The notes beneath the pieces were generated by a model that was not told where the DNA came from, did not search any database, and saw only the letters and a program-made list of their open reading frames with translations. The translations under genes and the position numbers were made by a program. A stretch of 33,351 bases of DNA from positions 1-33,351 of the forward strand of contig JAEXZL010000109.1 of assembly GCA_023451395.1 (NCBI GenBank). The letters run 5' to 3'. Of the stretch, positions 1 through 9,038 are shown one piece after another. Every line of letters starts with the position of its first letter. Position 1 is the first letter of the stretch. The stretch is from Bacillota bacterium. Lineage in GTDB: Bacteria; Bacillota; Clostridia; Clostridiales; Clostridiaceae.

Positions 1-564
1 GATTATGGCATCCGCTTTTGGCACCCTGTATTCTCTAACCTCCCCTTCATCAAAATAAGGTATATCATGGTGGTCAGAAATTACAACGGTAAAGCCTAAG
101 CTCTTAGCTAAATCAACCTGTTCAAAGGCGGATATTCCGTTATCACAAGTTAATATAATTTCATAGCCCTCCTCTTTTAGCTTTACTATTCTCTCACTAT
201 TCATTCCATAGCCTTCCTCCTCACGATGAGGAATGTAGTAGGAATGATTTGCTCCTAATTTTTTTAAAGCGCTATATAAAATATAAGTGCTTATAACTCC
301 ATCACAGTCATAATCTCCATATATCACTATTTTTTTATTGTTAATTATGGCATCTTTAATAATAGTAGCACCCTTTAGGCAGTCCTTCATAAGATAAGCA
401 CTATGAAGATTATCTAAAGAAGGATTCAGAAACCCTTGAATTTCATTTTTAGTCTTAAAACCTCTGTTAGCGCAGAGTAAAGCTGAGAGTTCTGATACAC
501 CAACCCTTTCAGAAAGAGCCTTGGTGTCTATCCCTGGGTTTCTAATTAGCCATCTTTCCTTCAT
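1..564 (-). CDS. recJ: RecJ single-stranded-DNA 5'-3' exonuclease, N-terminal part (cut by window edge)
   Basis: This is the first 188 codons of a gene continuing past the left edge. RecJ is a DHH-family nuclease that degrades single-stranded DNA 5' to 3' in recombination and repair. Metal-binding DHH motifs are visible: DYDCDG at about residues 84-89, DNG at about 141 and DHH at about 164-166. HREEEGYGMN near residue 113 is also typical of RecJ. The ATG at 564 overlaps the 3' end of the upstream M16 peptidase gene (stop at 581-583) by leaving only 16 bp between them, with a modest AGGTTAGG-type ribosome site inside that gap, so the two are probably co-transcribed. The C-terminal DHHA1 and OB domains are not in the window. 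The family call is secure; whether the gene is intact cannot be judged. Confidence 0.93.
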   Translation of the reverse strand, partial: MKERWLIRNPGIDTKALSERVGVSELSALLCANRGFKTKNEIQGFLNPSLDNLHSAYLMKDCLKGATIIKDAIINNKKIVIYGDYDCDGVISTYILYSALKKLGANHSYYIPHREEEGYGMNSERIVKLKEEGYEIILTCDNGISAFEQVDLAKSLGFTVVISDHHDIPYFDEGEVREYRVPKADAII

Positions 565-580
565 TGCATCACAACCTAAC

Positions 581-1792
581 CTAATAAATTAACTGAACTC
601 CCTTATTTAAAAGGACCTTCTTTAAAGCCTTATTTAAAAGCTCTAAAGTTACATTATAGTCTCCTTCAACTTCTTTAATAAGTCTTTCACCCTCACTATA
701 CATTACCTCATAGGTACAAAGCCTATGGGCTAGCACTATACTTCTTTCAGTATCCAGGGCCTTTTTCATAGAAAGTCTTTTTTGAATTCTTTTTATATCA
801 AATTCTACTCCCTTATTATAATGATTTTCTAGTAGATTATCTATAGTCTCTCGAACTTTCATAACATTTTCCTTAGATGTACTTAGAGATATTTCTAATA
901 TTCCTATACCTTTTTCTCCTTTAAAGGTACTGGAGATATCATATACTAAACCCCTTTTAGTTCTAATTTCATCATATAAGGAGCTGCTGACGCCACCAGA
1001 TAGGTATTCATTGTATAGCATAATTGCATATGCCTCTTCCTTATTAAGCCTGCCTATATCAAAAATATAATTAAGCCTTGCCCCGTAATAGCCTTCTAAT
1101 TTTTCTTCATAATATCCCTGTTTAAGAACTTCTATTTCCTCTTCACAAAAATCTATTTCATCTTTTGGAAGCTCCCAGAAATCAAAGTATTCTTTGATCT
1201 TAGCCAAAGACTCATCATAATCTAAAGATGTAACAATAGCTATTACACAGTTATCTGGTCTATAGTAGTTCTTATAAAAAGCTCTTATCTCTTCAATACA
1301 AAGGTTATTTAAATCCTTCTCACTTCCAATTATGAGATCCCTAAGCCTTCGCTTTTTGAAGCTGTTATGGAGGACTCTATCTTCACAATACTGAGGTATA
1401 TCTTCAGACCATTCTCTAAGCTCCTGAAGTATCACTCTTCTTTCCTCTTCCCAGTCTGCCTCAAGAAGAGCTGGTCTTAATAAAATATCACTTAAAATTT
1501 CTAAAGCACTGGAGAAATCACCATTTCTCGTTGTTCCATAATAAATTGCATAGGGATAATTAGTCATGGCATTGTTTAAAGCAAAAACTTCATCTAAGGT
1601 ACTATTTATTTCTTCCTCGCTTCTTCCTTCTGTTCTTTTATACAGAAGGTGTTCAAGAGCATGGGCAGTACCTTTATTATATCTTTTTTCACAGTTTGCT
1701 CCTGCTGTAAAGCCTATAGCAATGGAAGTAAGACTTCCGCTAATCTTTTTATATATAACTCTAATATTATTTTCCAGTATTGTTTTAATCAA
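581..1792 (-). CDS. M16 family zinc metallopeptidase
   Basis: A 403-residue peptidase-like protein of the pitrilysin/insulinase (M16) family. The inverted zinc motif HxxEH is intact as HALEH (His44, Glu47, His48). The downstream acidic ligand region is present in EERRVILQELRE, roughly 70 residues later. The second, non-catalytic M16 half follows, with the common 'GGVSSSLYDEIRTKRGL' type segment. There is no signal peptide, so it should be cytoplasmic, as for the short bacterial M16B enzymes often called processing proteases. It starts with TTG, six bases after a strong GGAGGAG ribosome site; no closer ATG exists. It lies downstream of a terminator that closes the preceding DJ-1 gene and is followed 16 bp later by recJ. 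The substrate is unknown. Confidence 0.88.
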   Translation of the reverse strand: MIKTILENNIRVIYKKISGSLTSIAIGFTAGANCEKRYNKGTAHALEHLLYKRTEGRSEEEINSTLDEVFALNNAMTNYPYAIYYGTTRNGDFSSALEILSDILLRPALLEADWEEERRVILQELREWSEDIPQYCEDRVLHNSFKKRRLRDLIIGSEKDLNNLCIEEIRAFYKNYYRPDNCVIAIVTSLDYDESLAKIKEYFDFWELPKDEIDFCEEEIEVLKQGYYEEKLEGYYGARLNYIFDIGRLNKEEAYAIMLYNEYLSGGVSSSLYDEIRTKRGLVYDISSTFKGEKGIGILEISLSTSKENVMKVRETIDNLLENHYNKGVEFDIKRIQKRLSMKKALDTERSIVLAHRLCTYEVMYSEGERLIKEVEGDYNVTLELLNKALKKVLLNKGVQLIY

Positions 1793-1815
1793 AATTGCTC
1801 CTCCTATTTATGAAT

Positions 1816-1864
1816 ATTAAAAAACTCTCAGCATAGTTTTAGTATTTAAAATCATGCTGAGAGT
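1816..1864 (-). terminator. Rho-independent terminator after the DJ-1 gene
   Basis: An 11-bp perfect stem (arms 1824-1834 and 1854-1864) with a 19-base loop. On the minus strand it is followed directly by TTTTTAAT. It sits 5 bp past the DJ-1/PfpI stop codon and ends the parE-parC-DJ-1 transcript. The long loop makes it less than ideal. Confidence 0.75.
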
Positions 1865-1869
1865 AATAT

Positions 1870-2427
1870 TTATCCTTCTATCAAAGAAAAGAGCATTGCT
1901 TCTCTTAATTTCTTTTCCTCTTCCTCAAGTCCTAGCTTTCTTAATATGCTATAGGCAAAGGGCAGTGCTGTGGCTGGTCCTCTGCTGGTTAGGATATTCT
2001 CATCTAAAACCACAATATCCTCTTGATATATGCAGTTTCCAAGTCTTTCCTTAAAGCCCGGAAAAGATGTAACACTCCTTCCCTTCAAAAGGCCCGCTTC
2101 AGCTAAAACTATAGGTGCTGCACATATAGCAGCTACAAGCTTACCGCTTCTGTAATACTCTCTAAGAAGATCCAGAGTATGGGCGCTATTTCTAAGATTC
2201 TCTGCTCCAGGCATGCCTCCAGGAAGAACAATAGCATCATAATTCAAGGTATCTTCAGAAGTTATTTCTAAATCTACTATTACCTTTATACCATGAGCCC
2301 CTTCCACAGTCTCTCCTGCTAAGGAGCACATATCACACTTAACACCTGCCCTTCTTAAAACATCCACTACAGTAAGAGCCTCAATTTCTTCGAAGCCATC
2401 AGCAAGCATTACTAACACACTTTTCAT
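1870..2427 (-). CDS. DJ-1/PfpI family protein (YajL/ThiJ-like)
   Basis: A 185-residue single-domain protein of the DJ-1/PfpI superfamily. The nucleophile elbow AAICAAP places the reactive cysteine at residue 102, and the conserved acidic residue that tunes it is in GFEEIEA (Glu16). Length and motifs fit the DJ-1/YajL branch, often named ThiJ or '4-methyl-5-thiazole monophosphate biosynthesis' in databases, a name not supported by biochemistry. Proposed roles of the family are protein or glyoxal damage repair. The ATG at 2427 has a GGAGGTTAACA leader that overlaps the 27-bp gap after parC, so it is probably co-transcribed with parE-parC. A terminator follows directly. Confidence 0.9.
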   Translation of the reverse strand: MKSVLVMLADGFEEIEALTVVDVLRRAGVKCDMCSLAGETVEGAHGIKVIVDLEITSEDTLNYDAIVLPGGMPGAENLRNSAHTLDLLREYYRSGKLVAAICAAPIVLAEAGLLKGRSVTSFPGFKERLGNCIYQEDIVVLDENILTSRGPATALPFAYSILRKLGLEEEEKKLREAMLFSLIEG

Positions 2428-2454
2428 TGTTAACCTCCTTTAGGGCTTGCATTT

Positions 2455-5379
2455 TTATTTTATTTTAACACTTTTTATGTAATCATTCATTACTATAAGA
2501 AAAATATTAACTCCTCTGGAAGCTCTATTTTGAGTTTTTATATCTTTGAGCTTTAAGATTTTGCTTTCTTTTCCTGCACTTTTTAAAACTAAAGTTGCCT
2601 CCTGAGCACTGGTTATTGAATTATCTGAGTAATCCTTAAGATTTCTCATCTCCTTATGGAAGACTCCTCCAAAGATAACATTGTCCTCCTCCTTAAGGCT
2701 TATACCAATAACTCCCGAAGCTATTCTTCCCATGGTGCTTACATTAGCAGCTTCAAATTTAACCGCCATACCCTTTTCAGTCACCAATACAATGAAAGCA
2801 TCCTGAGAATATGCAAATTCAACTGCTACAAGCTTATCCTCTTCATTTTTAAATTTATAGCTCTGAAGTTCTAAATAATCACCGGTAAACTCTCTTAAAG
2901 AAGTTCTTTTTATAAGTCCTAGCTTAGTAAAAAAGTAAACAACAGCGGTATCATCAATGTTCTTTGTAGATATTGCATTTAATACCGCTTCCTGGTCAAG
3001 GTTAAATCCATCTAGTATAGAATCAAGCTCTATATCCTTGCCCTTGCTGTTCTGGAAAATCACAGCTGGAAGCTTATAACAGGAGCCCTTATCAGTAAAA
3101 ATAAGTATCTCTTCACTGCTGCTAACCTTGAGCTTTATAAAATCATCCTTTTTATAACCGTCATATACTCTTATAAGGCCCTTTTTATTTATTCCTAGAG
3201 TAAAGCTTGCAAACTCATATTCATCCTTCAGATTAGCAGTGGTAACTGTAATTTTATTAGGAAGCTGCACCAAGGAAGCTGGCATTATATTTCTATCGCT
3301 ACTCTCTATAATTGGTTCCTCCAAAGTAAAGGTAAGCCCCTGCTCTGTTTCTATCTCTATGAATTTTCTATCCCTTTCTCTAGGAAGGAGCTCTGCCTTA
3401 ACCAGTTTTTCCCCCTGCTTAAGCTTAAGAGCCTGTAGCTTTGAATAGTTACTTTCAAACTTGTCTAAAGAAGTTTTTTTCACATTACCCTTTGAAGTAA
3501 TAAATAGATAATCCATTGGTTCATTAATATTTCCTATATTATAGGCAGAAATAATACTTTCCTGATCTAAGTCTAAGCCCTTAATGAGGGTATCTATTCT
3601 TTCTCCCTTATCTCTCCATTTTCCTTCAGGAAGAAGGTTTCCTCTAATCTGATACATATTTCCCTTATCTGTAAAAAGCATTATGTTATTTCTAGTGTTT
3701 GATTGAAATACAAAGCGAGCATAATCTCCTTCTCGGTATTCAATGATTTCCACCTCTCCACTGGTTCTGTTATAATTTTTTAGTGGAACCCTTTTTACAA
3801 AACCATCCTTAGACAGAGTAACCATAATATCCTCAACAACCAATAGCTCCTCTAAATCTATCTTAGCTTCCTGCTCATCAGCCACTATTTCCGTTCTTCT
3901 ATTATCTTTATACCTTTCAGTAATTTCTAGAAGCTCCTCTTTAACTACCTTAATTAGCTCCTTTTCATCCTTAAGGATTCTTTGAAGCTTATTAATAAGC
4001 TTTTGAAGCTCCTTATATTCCTTTTCAAAAACCTTAATTTCAAGGCCAGTAAGCCTGTATAGCATAAGCTCTAATATTGCATTAGCTTGAGCCTCTGTAA
4101 AAGAATATTTATTTTGAAGATTGTCTCCAGCCTCTTTCTTAGACTTAGACTCTCTTATAGTCTTAATTATTTCATCTAATATATCTATGGCTTTAATAAA
4201 TCCCTCAACTATATGAAATCTCTTTTCTGCTTCAGATAACTCTCTTATAGTTCTTCTTCTGACAATATCCTTTTGATGATTTACATAATGCACAAGAATT
4301 TCCTTGAGACCTAAGGTTTGAGGCTTTCCATCTGCTAAGGCAACCATATTAAAGCTTAAATTGCACTGAAGATCAGTTCTCTTATAAAGATATTTTAATA
4401 CCTTTTCCGCAGTATCCATTTCTGTGGATTTTTTAAATTCTATTACAGATCTTATTCCTGTTCTATCTGATTCATCTCTAATATCTACTATAGATTCCAA
4501 TGCTTTAGCATGTCTCTTATCTCCAGTCATATCGGAAATGCTCTGAAGAAGCCTAGCTTTATTTTTTCTAAAAGGGAATTCAGTAATCACTATTCCCAAT
4601 CTTCCATTTTCAAGCTTTTCAATGTTAGCCCTTGCCCTTAAGGTTACCTTACCTTCACCAGTTTCATAAGCTGAAAGTATTGCATCCTTTCCTATTAGCA
4701 ACCCTCCAGTAGGTAGGTCAGGTCCCTTTATATACTCCATAAGCTCTCTGGTTGTAATATCCTTATTGTCTAAATAAGCAACAATACCATCAACCACTTC
4801 CTTGAGGTTATGGGGAGGTATGTTTGTAGCCAAACCTACAGCAATACCAAAAGCACCGTTAACTAAGAGATTTGGGTATCTAGAAGGAAGTACCTTTGGT
4901 TCAAGCTCGCTATCAGAATAGTTGGGAACCATATCTACCGTTCCCTTATCAATATCTCTAATCATTTCCATGGCTATAGGTGCAAGCCTTGCTTCAGTGT
5001 AACGCATAGCTGCTGCACCATCGCCATCAATGGAACCCCAGTTACCATGTCCATCAATTAGAGGATATCTTGTGGTAAAGTTTTGTGCCAATATAACCAT
5101 GGAGTCATATACAGAAGTGTCTCCATGGGGATGGAATTTACCTAAAATATCTCCAACAATTCTTGCGGATTTATAATATGGTTTGTCTGGAAATGCTCTT
5201 AATAGATAGGAACCATAAAGTATTCTTCTATGTACAGGCTTCATTCCATCTCTTACATCAGGAAGTGCCCTATCCTTAGCTACCTCTACAGCGTAAGGAA
5301 GATAGTTGTCAGGCATTGCCTCCTCAATAGGGATGGGTATTATATTGTTATCCTTTGGTATATTTATCTTCTTAGCCAT
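2455..5379 (-). CDS. parC: DNA topoisomerase IV subunit A (ParC)
   Basis: A 974-residue type IIA topoisomerase breakage-rejoining subunit, which with ParE decatenates replicated chromosomes. The catalytic Arg-Tyr pair is in AAAMRYTEARL (Tyr127). The quinolone-resistance region is HPHGDTSVYDSM (about residues 83-94). A tower and coiled-coil section covers about 350-480. The C-terminal half holds several beta-pinwheel repeats. I see no GyrA box (QRRGGKG), which argues for ParC rather than GyrA. At 974 residues it is longer than the roughly 800-residue Bacillus ParC; extended forms are usual in clostridia. The ATG at 5379 follows an AGGGGGAAG ribosome site that overlaps the parE stop (5391-5393), so the pair is translationally close. 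The downstream DJ-1 gene is in the same direction. Confidence 0.93.
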   Translation of the reverse strand: MAKKINIPKDNNIIPIPIEEAMPDNYLPYAVEVAKDRALPDVRDGMKPVHRRILYGSYLLRAFPDKPYYKSARIVGDILGKFHPHGDTSVYDSMVILAQNFTTRYPLIDGHGNWGSIDGDGAAAMRYTEARLAPIAMEMIRDIDKGTVDMVPNYSDSELEPKVLPSRYPNLLVNGAFGIAVGLATNIPPHNLKEVVDGIVAYLDNKDITTRELMEYIKGPDLPTGGLLIGKDAILSAYETGEGKVTLRARANIEKLENGRLGIVITEFPFRKNKARLLQSISDMTGDKRHAKALESIVDIRDESDRTGIRSVIEFKKSTEMDTAEKVLKYLYKRTDLQCNLSFNMVALADGKPQTLGLKEILVHYVNHQKDIVRRRTIRELSEAEKRFHIVEGFIKAIDILDEIIKTIRESKSKKEAGDNLQNKYSFTEAQANAILELMLYRLTGLEIKVFEKEYKELQKLINKLQRILKDEKELIKVVKEELLEITERYKDNRRTEIVADEQEAKIDLEELLVVEDIMVTLSKDGFVKRVPLKNYNRTSGEVEIIEYREGDYARFVFQSNTRNNIMLFTDKGNMYQIRGNLLPEGKWRDKGERIDTLIKGLDLDQESIISAYNIGNINEPMDYLFITSKGNVKKTSLDKFESNYSKLQALKLKQGEKLVKAELLPRERDRKFIEIETEQGLTFTLEEPIIESSDRNIMPASLVQLPNKITVTTANLKDEYEFASFTLGINKKGLIRVYDGYKKDDFIKLKVSSSEEILIFTDKGSCYKLPAVIFQNSKGKDIELDSILDGFNLDQEAVLNAISTKNIDDTAVVYFFTKLGLIKRTSLREFTGDYLELQSYKFKNEEDKLVAVEFAYSQDAFIVLVTEKGMAVKFEAANVSTMGRIASGVIGISLKEEDNVIFGGVFHKEMRNLKDYSDNSITSAQEATLVLKSAGKESKILKLKDIKTQNRASRGVNIFLIVMNDYIKSVKIK

Positions 5380-5390
5380 ATAGCTTCCCC

Positions 5391-7343
5391 CTAAAATTCA
5401 GCATACTTATACATATATTTTTTTCTAGGCTCTACTATATCACCCATTAAAAGAGACACCATCTTTTCCGCCTTAGAAGCATCTTCAATGGTTACTTGAT
5501 ACAAAGTCCTCTTTTCTGGATTCAAGGTAGTATCCCAAAGCTGCTCGGGATTCATTTCCCCAAGCCCCTTATATCTTTGTATAAGAGCACCCTTTCCTAT
5601 CTCCTTCTTAGCCTTCTCTAGCTCCTGATCACTATAAGCATATTTAAAGCTCTCGCCTTTTTTTGTATGCTTATACACCTTATATAAAGGTGGTTGGGCT
5701 AAATATAAATGGCCATTAGCTATTAAAGGTCTCATATATCTATAAATATAGGTCATCCATAGAGTCCTAATGTGGTAGCCATCCACATCTGCATCGCTCA
5801 TTATAATAATTTTATGATATCTTAAATCTTCTTCTTTATAATTATCTAAGGTTCCTGTCCCTAAAGCAGTATTAAAAATCTTTAGCTCCTCACTAGCAAG
5901 AACATTTTCCAGCTTTTGCTTTTCTGTATTCATAATTTTTCCCTTAGAAGGCATTATAGTTTGGAAACGCCTGTCTCTAGCCTGTTTTGCGCTTCCTCCT
6001 GCAGAGTCACCCTCCACCACTATAAATTCGTTATGCTCTGCTTCCTTTAAGGTACATACAGCTATCTTACCTGCTAAAGGAGCTGCACCTTTTCCAATTT
6101 TTTTCTTCTCAGCTTCATTTATCTTTTTTATCTTTTCTCTTCTTGCCGCAGCATCTAAAGCATTATTTATAATAGAAGTTGCTATATCCTTGTTATCCTC
6201 TATCCATTCACTAAGCTTTACGTAAGTTAGCTCATTCATCATGGTATAAGCTTCGTTATTCCCAAGCTTTGTCTTAGTCTGTCCTTCAAAAATAGGATTT
6301 GAAACCTTAACTCTGATGATTGCAGTCATACCTTCTCGCAAATCATCACCTTCAAATTCCTTATCCTTATCTTTTATTAAATTAAGCTTTTTAGCCCATT
6401 CTTTAAAAGCTCTAGTCATTCCTGTTTTAAAGCCTGTTTCGTGGGTTCCAGATTCTGTTGTAGGAATATTATTTACAAAGCTTGCAATGTAGTCTGTAGA
6501 AGAATCTGTAAATTGAATGCACACCTCACCATATAGGTCCACTCCTCCTATGTTTTTCTCCCCCTCAAAGAGAATAGGCTGAGGATGAAGGGTGGTTTTT
6601 GATTCATTTAAATAATTTATAAAATCTAATAGTCCATTTTCTGAGTAATATTCCTTTGTTACACTTTCATCCTTGCGGTTATCTATAAATTCTAAGGTTA
6701 TCCCCTTATTTTGAAAGGCAAGGACCATTAAACGTTCATCTATAGCCTCAAATTTAAAATCAATGGAGGAAAAAACCTCCTTATCAGGCATAAAGGTTAC
6801 CTTAGTTCCTGTAATGTCCGTCTTTCCCACAACCTTTAAAGGAGTAACAGGAGTTCCTGGCATTATCCTTTTTAATGATTTATCAAAGGCATTTTCAAAG
6901 CGCTGCTTATATATTTTTCCATCCTGATAAACCTCTACCTCCAGCCAAGAGGATAGAGCATTAACCACCGCAGCTCCAACACCATGAAGGCCGCCTGAGG
7001 TTTTGTAGTTTTTATTATTAAATTTACCCCCGGTATGAAGCTCTGTATATACCATTTCAACACCGGAAATTTTCTTTATTGGATGTATTCCTGTAGGTAT
7101 ACCTCTTCCGTCATCAATTATGGTAACACTTTTATCCTTATTTAAAATTACCACAGCCTTATTTCCATAGCCATTAGTGATTTCATCTATGGCATTGTCT
7201 AATATTTCCCATATACAGTGGTGGAGCCCCTTACTTCCAGTGGATCCTATGTACATACCCGGTCTAATTCTAACGGGCTCCAGCTTTTCCAGAGAGGTTA
7301 AGCTGTTAACATCATATTTACCTATCATCTCTTTATTTTCCAT
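5391..7343 (-). CDS. parE: DNA topoisomerase IV subunit B (ParE)
   Basis: A 650-residue ATPase subunit of topoisomerase IV. The GHKL ATPase motifs are EILDNAIDE (Glu46, Asn50), DDGRGIP (77-83) and GGLHGVGAAVVNALS (about 117-131). The TOPRIM motifs are EGDSAGGS (444-451) and DADVDGYH (517-524). The frame stays open 34 codons upstream to 7445, but ATG 7343 is preferred: it has a GGAGGTAACA leader, and the protein then begins MENKEMIGKYDV, as expected for the family. A TTGACA-17-TATACT promoter would start transcription near 7448, at the very edge of the longer frame. The only strong partner is parC 11 bp downstream. Confidence 0.94.
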   Translation of the reverse strand: MENKEMIGKYDVNSLTSLEKLEPVRIRPGMYIGSTGSKGLHHCIWEILDNAIDEITNGYGNKAVVILNKDKSVTIIDDGRGIPTGIHPIKKISGVEMVYTELHTGGKFNNKNYKTSGGLHGVGAAVVNALSSWLEVEVYQDGKIYKQRFENAFDKSLKRIMPGTPVTPLKVVGKTDITGTKVTFMPDKEVFSSIDFKFEAIDERLMVLAFQNKGITLEFIDNRKDESVTKEYYSENGLLDFINYLNESKTTLHPQPILFEGEKNIGGVDLYGEVCIQFTDSSTDYIASFVNNIPTTESGTHETGFKTGMTRAFKEWAKKLNLIKDKDKEFEGDDLREGMTAIIRVKVSNPIFEGQTKTKLGNNEAYTMMNELTYVKLSEWIEDNKDIATSIINNALDAAARREKIKKINEAEKKKIGKGAAPLAGKIAVCTLKEAEHNEFIVVEGDSAGGSAKQARDRRFQTIMPSKGKIMNTEKQKLENVLASEELKIFNTALGTGTLDNYKEEDLRYHKIIIMSDADVDGYHIRTLWMTYIYRYMRPLIANGHLYLAQPPLYKVYKHTKKGESFKYAYSDQELEKAKKEIGKGALIQRYKGLGEMNPEQLWDTTLNPEKRTLYQVTIEDASKAEKMVSLLMGDIVEPRKKYMYKYAEF

Positions 7344-7454
7344 TGTTACCTCCAAATATGGTGTAATATATTCCCAATTCTCTTTTATCCTTAGAAAACT
7401 CAAAAAATCCGCTAGAAGGATCTTTCCTATTCTAACGGCAGCCAAACAATATTA

Positions 7455-7483
7455 AGTATAATAGCTGTGGCCTTTATTGTCAA
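7455..7483 (-). promoter_or_regulatory. Sigma-A-type promoter for parE-parC
   Basis: On the minus strand TTGACA (7483-7478), a 17-base spacer and TATACT (7460-7455), near consensus. The predicted start of transcription is near 7448, giving about 100 bases of leader before the parE ATG. Confidence 0.78.
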
Positions 7484-7567
7484 ACATGTGTTCTCATTCC
7501 TTTATAATTTAAAATTATACCATAAATTTTGCTAAAAATAAATAAGCTCTTGAAATGGGTATATAAG

Positions 7568-7606
7568 AAAAAAGCTATCTTATAGCATATTTATTATAAG
7601 ATAGCC
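7568..7606 (-). terminator. Rho-independent terminator of fibre cassette A
   Basis: An 11-bp perfect stem (7574-7584 with 7595-7605) with a 10-base AT loop, followed on the minus strand by TTTTTTC. It starts 11 bp past the stop of the NPKTG anchor gene and isolates cassette A from parE. Confidence 0.88.
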
Positions 7607-7616
7607 TTAAATTATA

Positions 7617-8318
7617 TTATGGTTTTTTTACCTTAGTGGGTTTAGCAACTACCCCAATGATACTAGCTGATATGGCTAAAGCGATTATATACCACCAATG
7701 ATTACTATTATCTCCAGTTTTAGGATTAGTACCAGGTTTGATTTCAGTTTCTTTATTTTCTGTTCCATTATTATCAGTGTCTTCAGATTCTACTTTGTCC
7801 TCATAGGCTACTGCGATTAACTTCCAATCTGTAGTAGCTGTTATGTTTAGTGAATCATTATCCATCTCTCCAGAAACTGTAAGCTTTACTTCAACATTAC
7901 ATTCTGTATTAGGATCAAAAATTCCAAGTAGATATCTTTCTTTAAGACTCTTATCATTAAATAATTCTTCCCCTGTTACTGTTCCACTGTAGATTATACC
8001 TCCGTCCTGTTTTATATCCATTTTTATCATATCAAGAAGTTTTAAAGCCTCTTCAGTCTGTTCAGGAACGGATAGTTGAAGATATAAATCATATTTCTGT
8101 GTGGAATTATTCGTAACCTTTAAAGCATCATTATAAACATCACCTGGGGTAATATTATTATGTACCATAAAGCTTTGGTCACCAGGATTATATTCAATTT
8201 CATTATCTTTAAATATAATCTCTGAGGTACAATCCTCGGCTAATGCACTATGAGGTATAAGCGATACTATCATAAAAGCTGATAACATCACCATAATAAA
8301 CCTTAGCTTGTTTTTCAT
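7617..8318 (-). CDS. Fibre cassette A: wall-anchored TasA-like protein with NPKTG sorting signal
   Basis: A 233-residue exported protein. A classical signal peptide (charged start, hydrophobic core, SALA at about 24-27) precedes a beta-rich domain of about 150 residues. That domain has a TasA-like pattern: PGDVYNDALKVTNNSTQKY, then YLLGIFDP and DWKLIAVAYE. A short acidic linker leads to a complete cell-wall sorting signal: NPKTG at 198-202, a hydrophobic segment of about 18 residues and a basic tail (KPTKVKKP). Sortase is therefore expected to link it to peptidoglycan; the class B sortase gene at 21846 is the obvious candidate enzyme. It is the last gene of the cassette, 35 bp after the third subunit gene, with an AGGGAGGTG ribosome site. 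Cassette B has a clear homologue at 14641-15354. The inferred role is the wall base of the fibre. Confidence 0.8.
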   Translation of the reverse strand: MKNKLRFIMVMLSAFMIVSLIPHSALAEDCTSEIIFKDNEIEYNPGDQSFMVHNNITPGDVYNDALKVTNNSTQKYDLYLQLSVPEQTEEALKLLDMIKMDIKQDGGIIYSGTVTGEELFNDKSLKERYLLGIFDPNTECNVEVKLTVSGEMDNDSLNITATTDWKLIAVAYEDKVESEDTDNNGTENKETEIKPGTNPKTGDNSNHWWYIIALAISASIIGVVAKPTKVKKP

Positions 8319-8353
8319 ACATTCACCTCCCTGAACTAAAGCATATAATAGTA

Positions 8354-8980
8354 TTAATTCCAGTTAACTGTACCGTTACTATTAATTGTACAAGTCTTTC
8401 CAAAAACTTCCGCTACTGCAGCTTCAGTTGCCTGTACATGCTCTAGCTCGAATGATAGTTTATAATCGGCACTTAAATATAGTGCTTTATGCTCTGAATC
8501 TAAAGCAGAGTCAAGCTGAATTTTAGTAAGAATTGGAGCAGTGGTATTATTTGTTTTTGCTGGTAAGATTCTCTTATAGTAGTACCAACCATCTCCTCCA
8601 TCTATCCAAAGATCATCAGAGTGATCGCCTTCTGCTTCTGGCCAAATAGTTTCCCAAGCCTTTTCAACCACATTAACACCGTTATAGGTATTTGAAAGAA
8701 CTTCCCCATCTTTTACCCAGAGCTCTGAGTATTTTACTCTTAATATTTGATCATAGTCACCAGTGTTTTCAAAGGCAACTTCCTTGATAACTGGATCTTT
8801 TAAATCCTGATCTTCTGGGAAGTTTTCATCTATCTTACCGCTATAAGTTCCTGCTACAAATCTATTAGTAACATCGGAACTCTTTTGCATATAAGCATAA
8901 GCTCCCATTAATGTTGTGGCTATCAATATCATTAAGATAGATGCCAGAGAAATGTATTTTGTTTTCTTTTTAAATTTCAT
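8354..8980 (-). CDS. Fibre cassette A: TasA/camelysin-like subunit, type 3
   Basis: A 208-residue protein with a SipW-type signal peptide: a charged start, a hydrophobic core, GAYA and then the DVTNRF motif just after the likely cut at residue 29. The mature part has the family core (KEVAFENTGDYDQILRVKY) and a subtype-specific block, WPEAEGDHSDDLWIDGGDGW, followed by YYYKRILPA and FELEHVQATEAAV near the end. TasA/CalY-family proteins assemble into surface fibres by inserting the N-terminal strand into the next subunit. The gene lies 58 bp after the type 2 subunit gene, with a GAGGAGGAT ribosome site. Its counterpart in cassette B (15391-16029) shares the same special block, so this subtype existed before the duplication. 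Confidence 0.8.
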   Translation of the reverse strand: MKFKKKTKYISLASILMILIATTLMGAYAYMQKSSDVTNRFVAGTYSGKIDENFPEDQDLKDPVIKEVAFENTGDYDQILRVKYSELWVKDGEVLSNTYNGVNVVEKAWETIWPEAEGDHSDDLWIDGGDGWYYYKRILPAKTNNTTAPILTKIQLDSALDSEHKALYLSADYKLSFELEHVQATEAAVAEVFGKTCTINSNGTVNWN

Positions 8981-9038
8981 ACAAACTATCCTCCTCTCAG
9001 CTCTCTATCATATATATATATCCCCTTCTGCTAACTTG

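Noticed and set aside
7344..7445. Extra 34 codons at the N terminus of ParE
   Set aside because: No ribosome site, poor match to the family, and the predicted transcription start (about 7448) leaves no leader; ATG 7343 has a strong GGAGGT.
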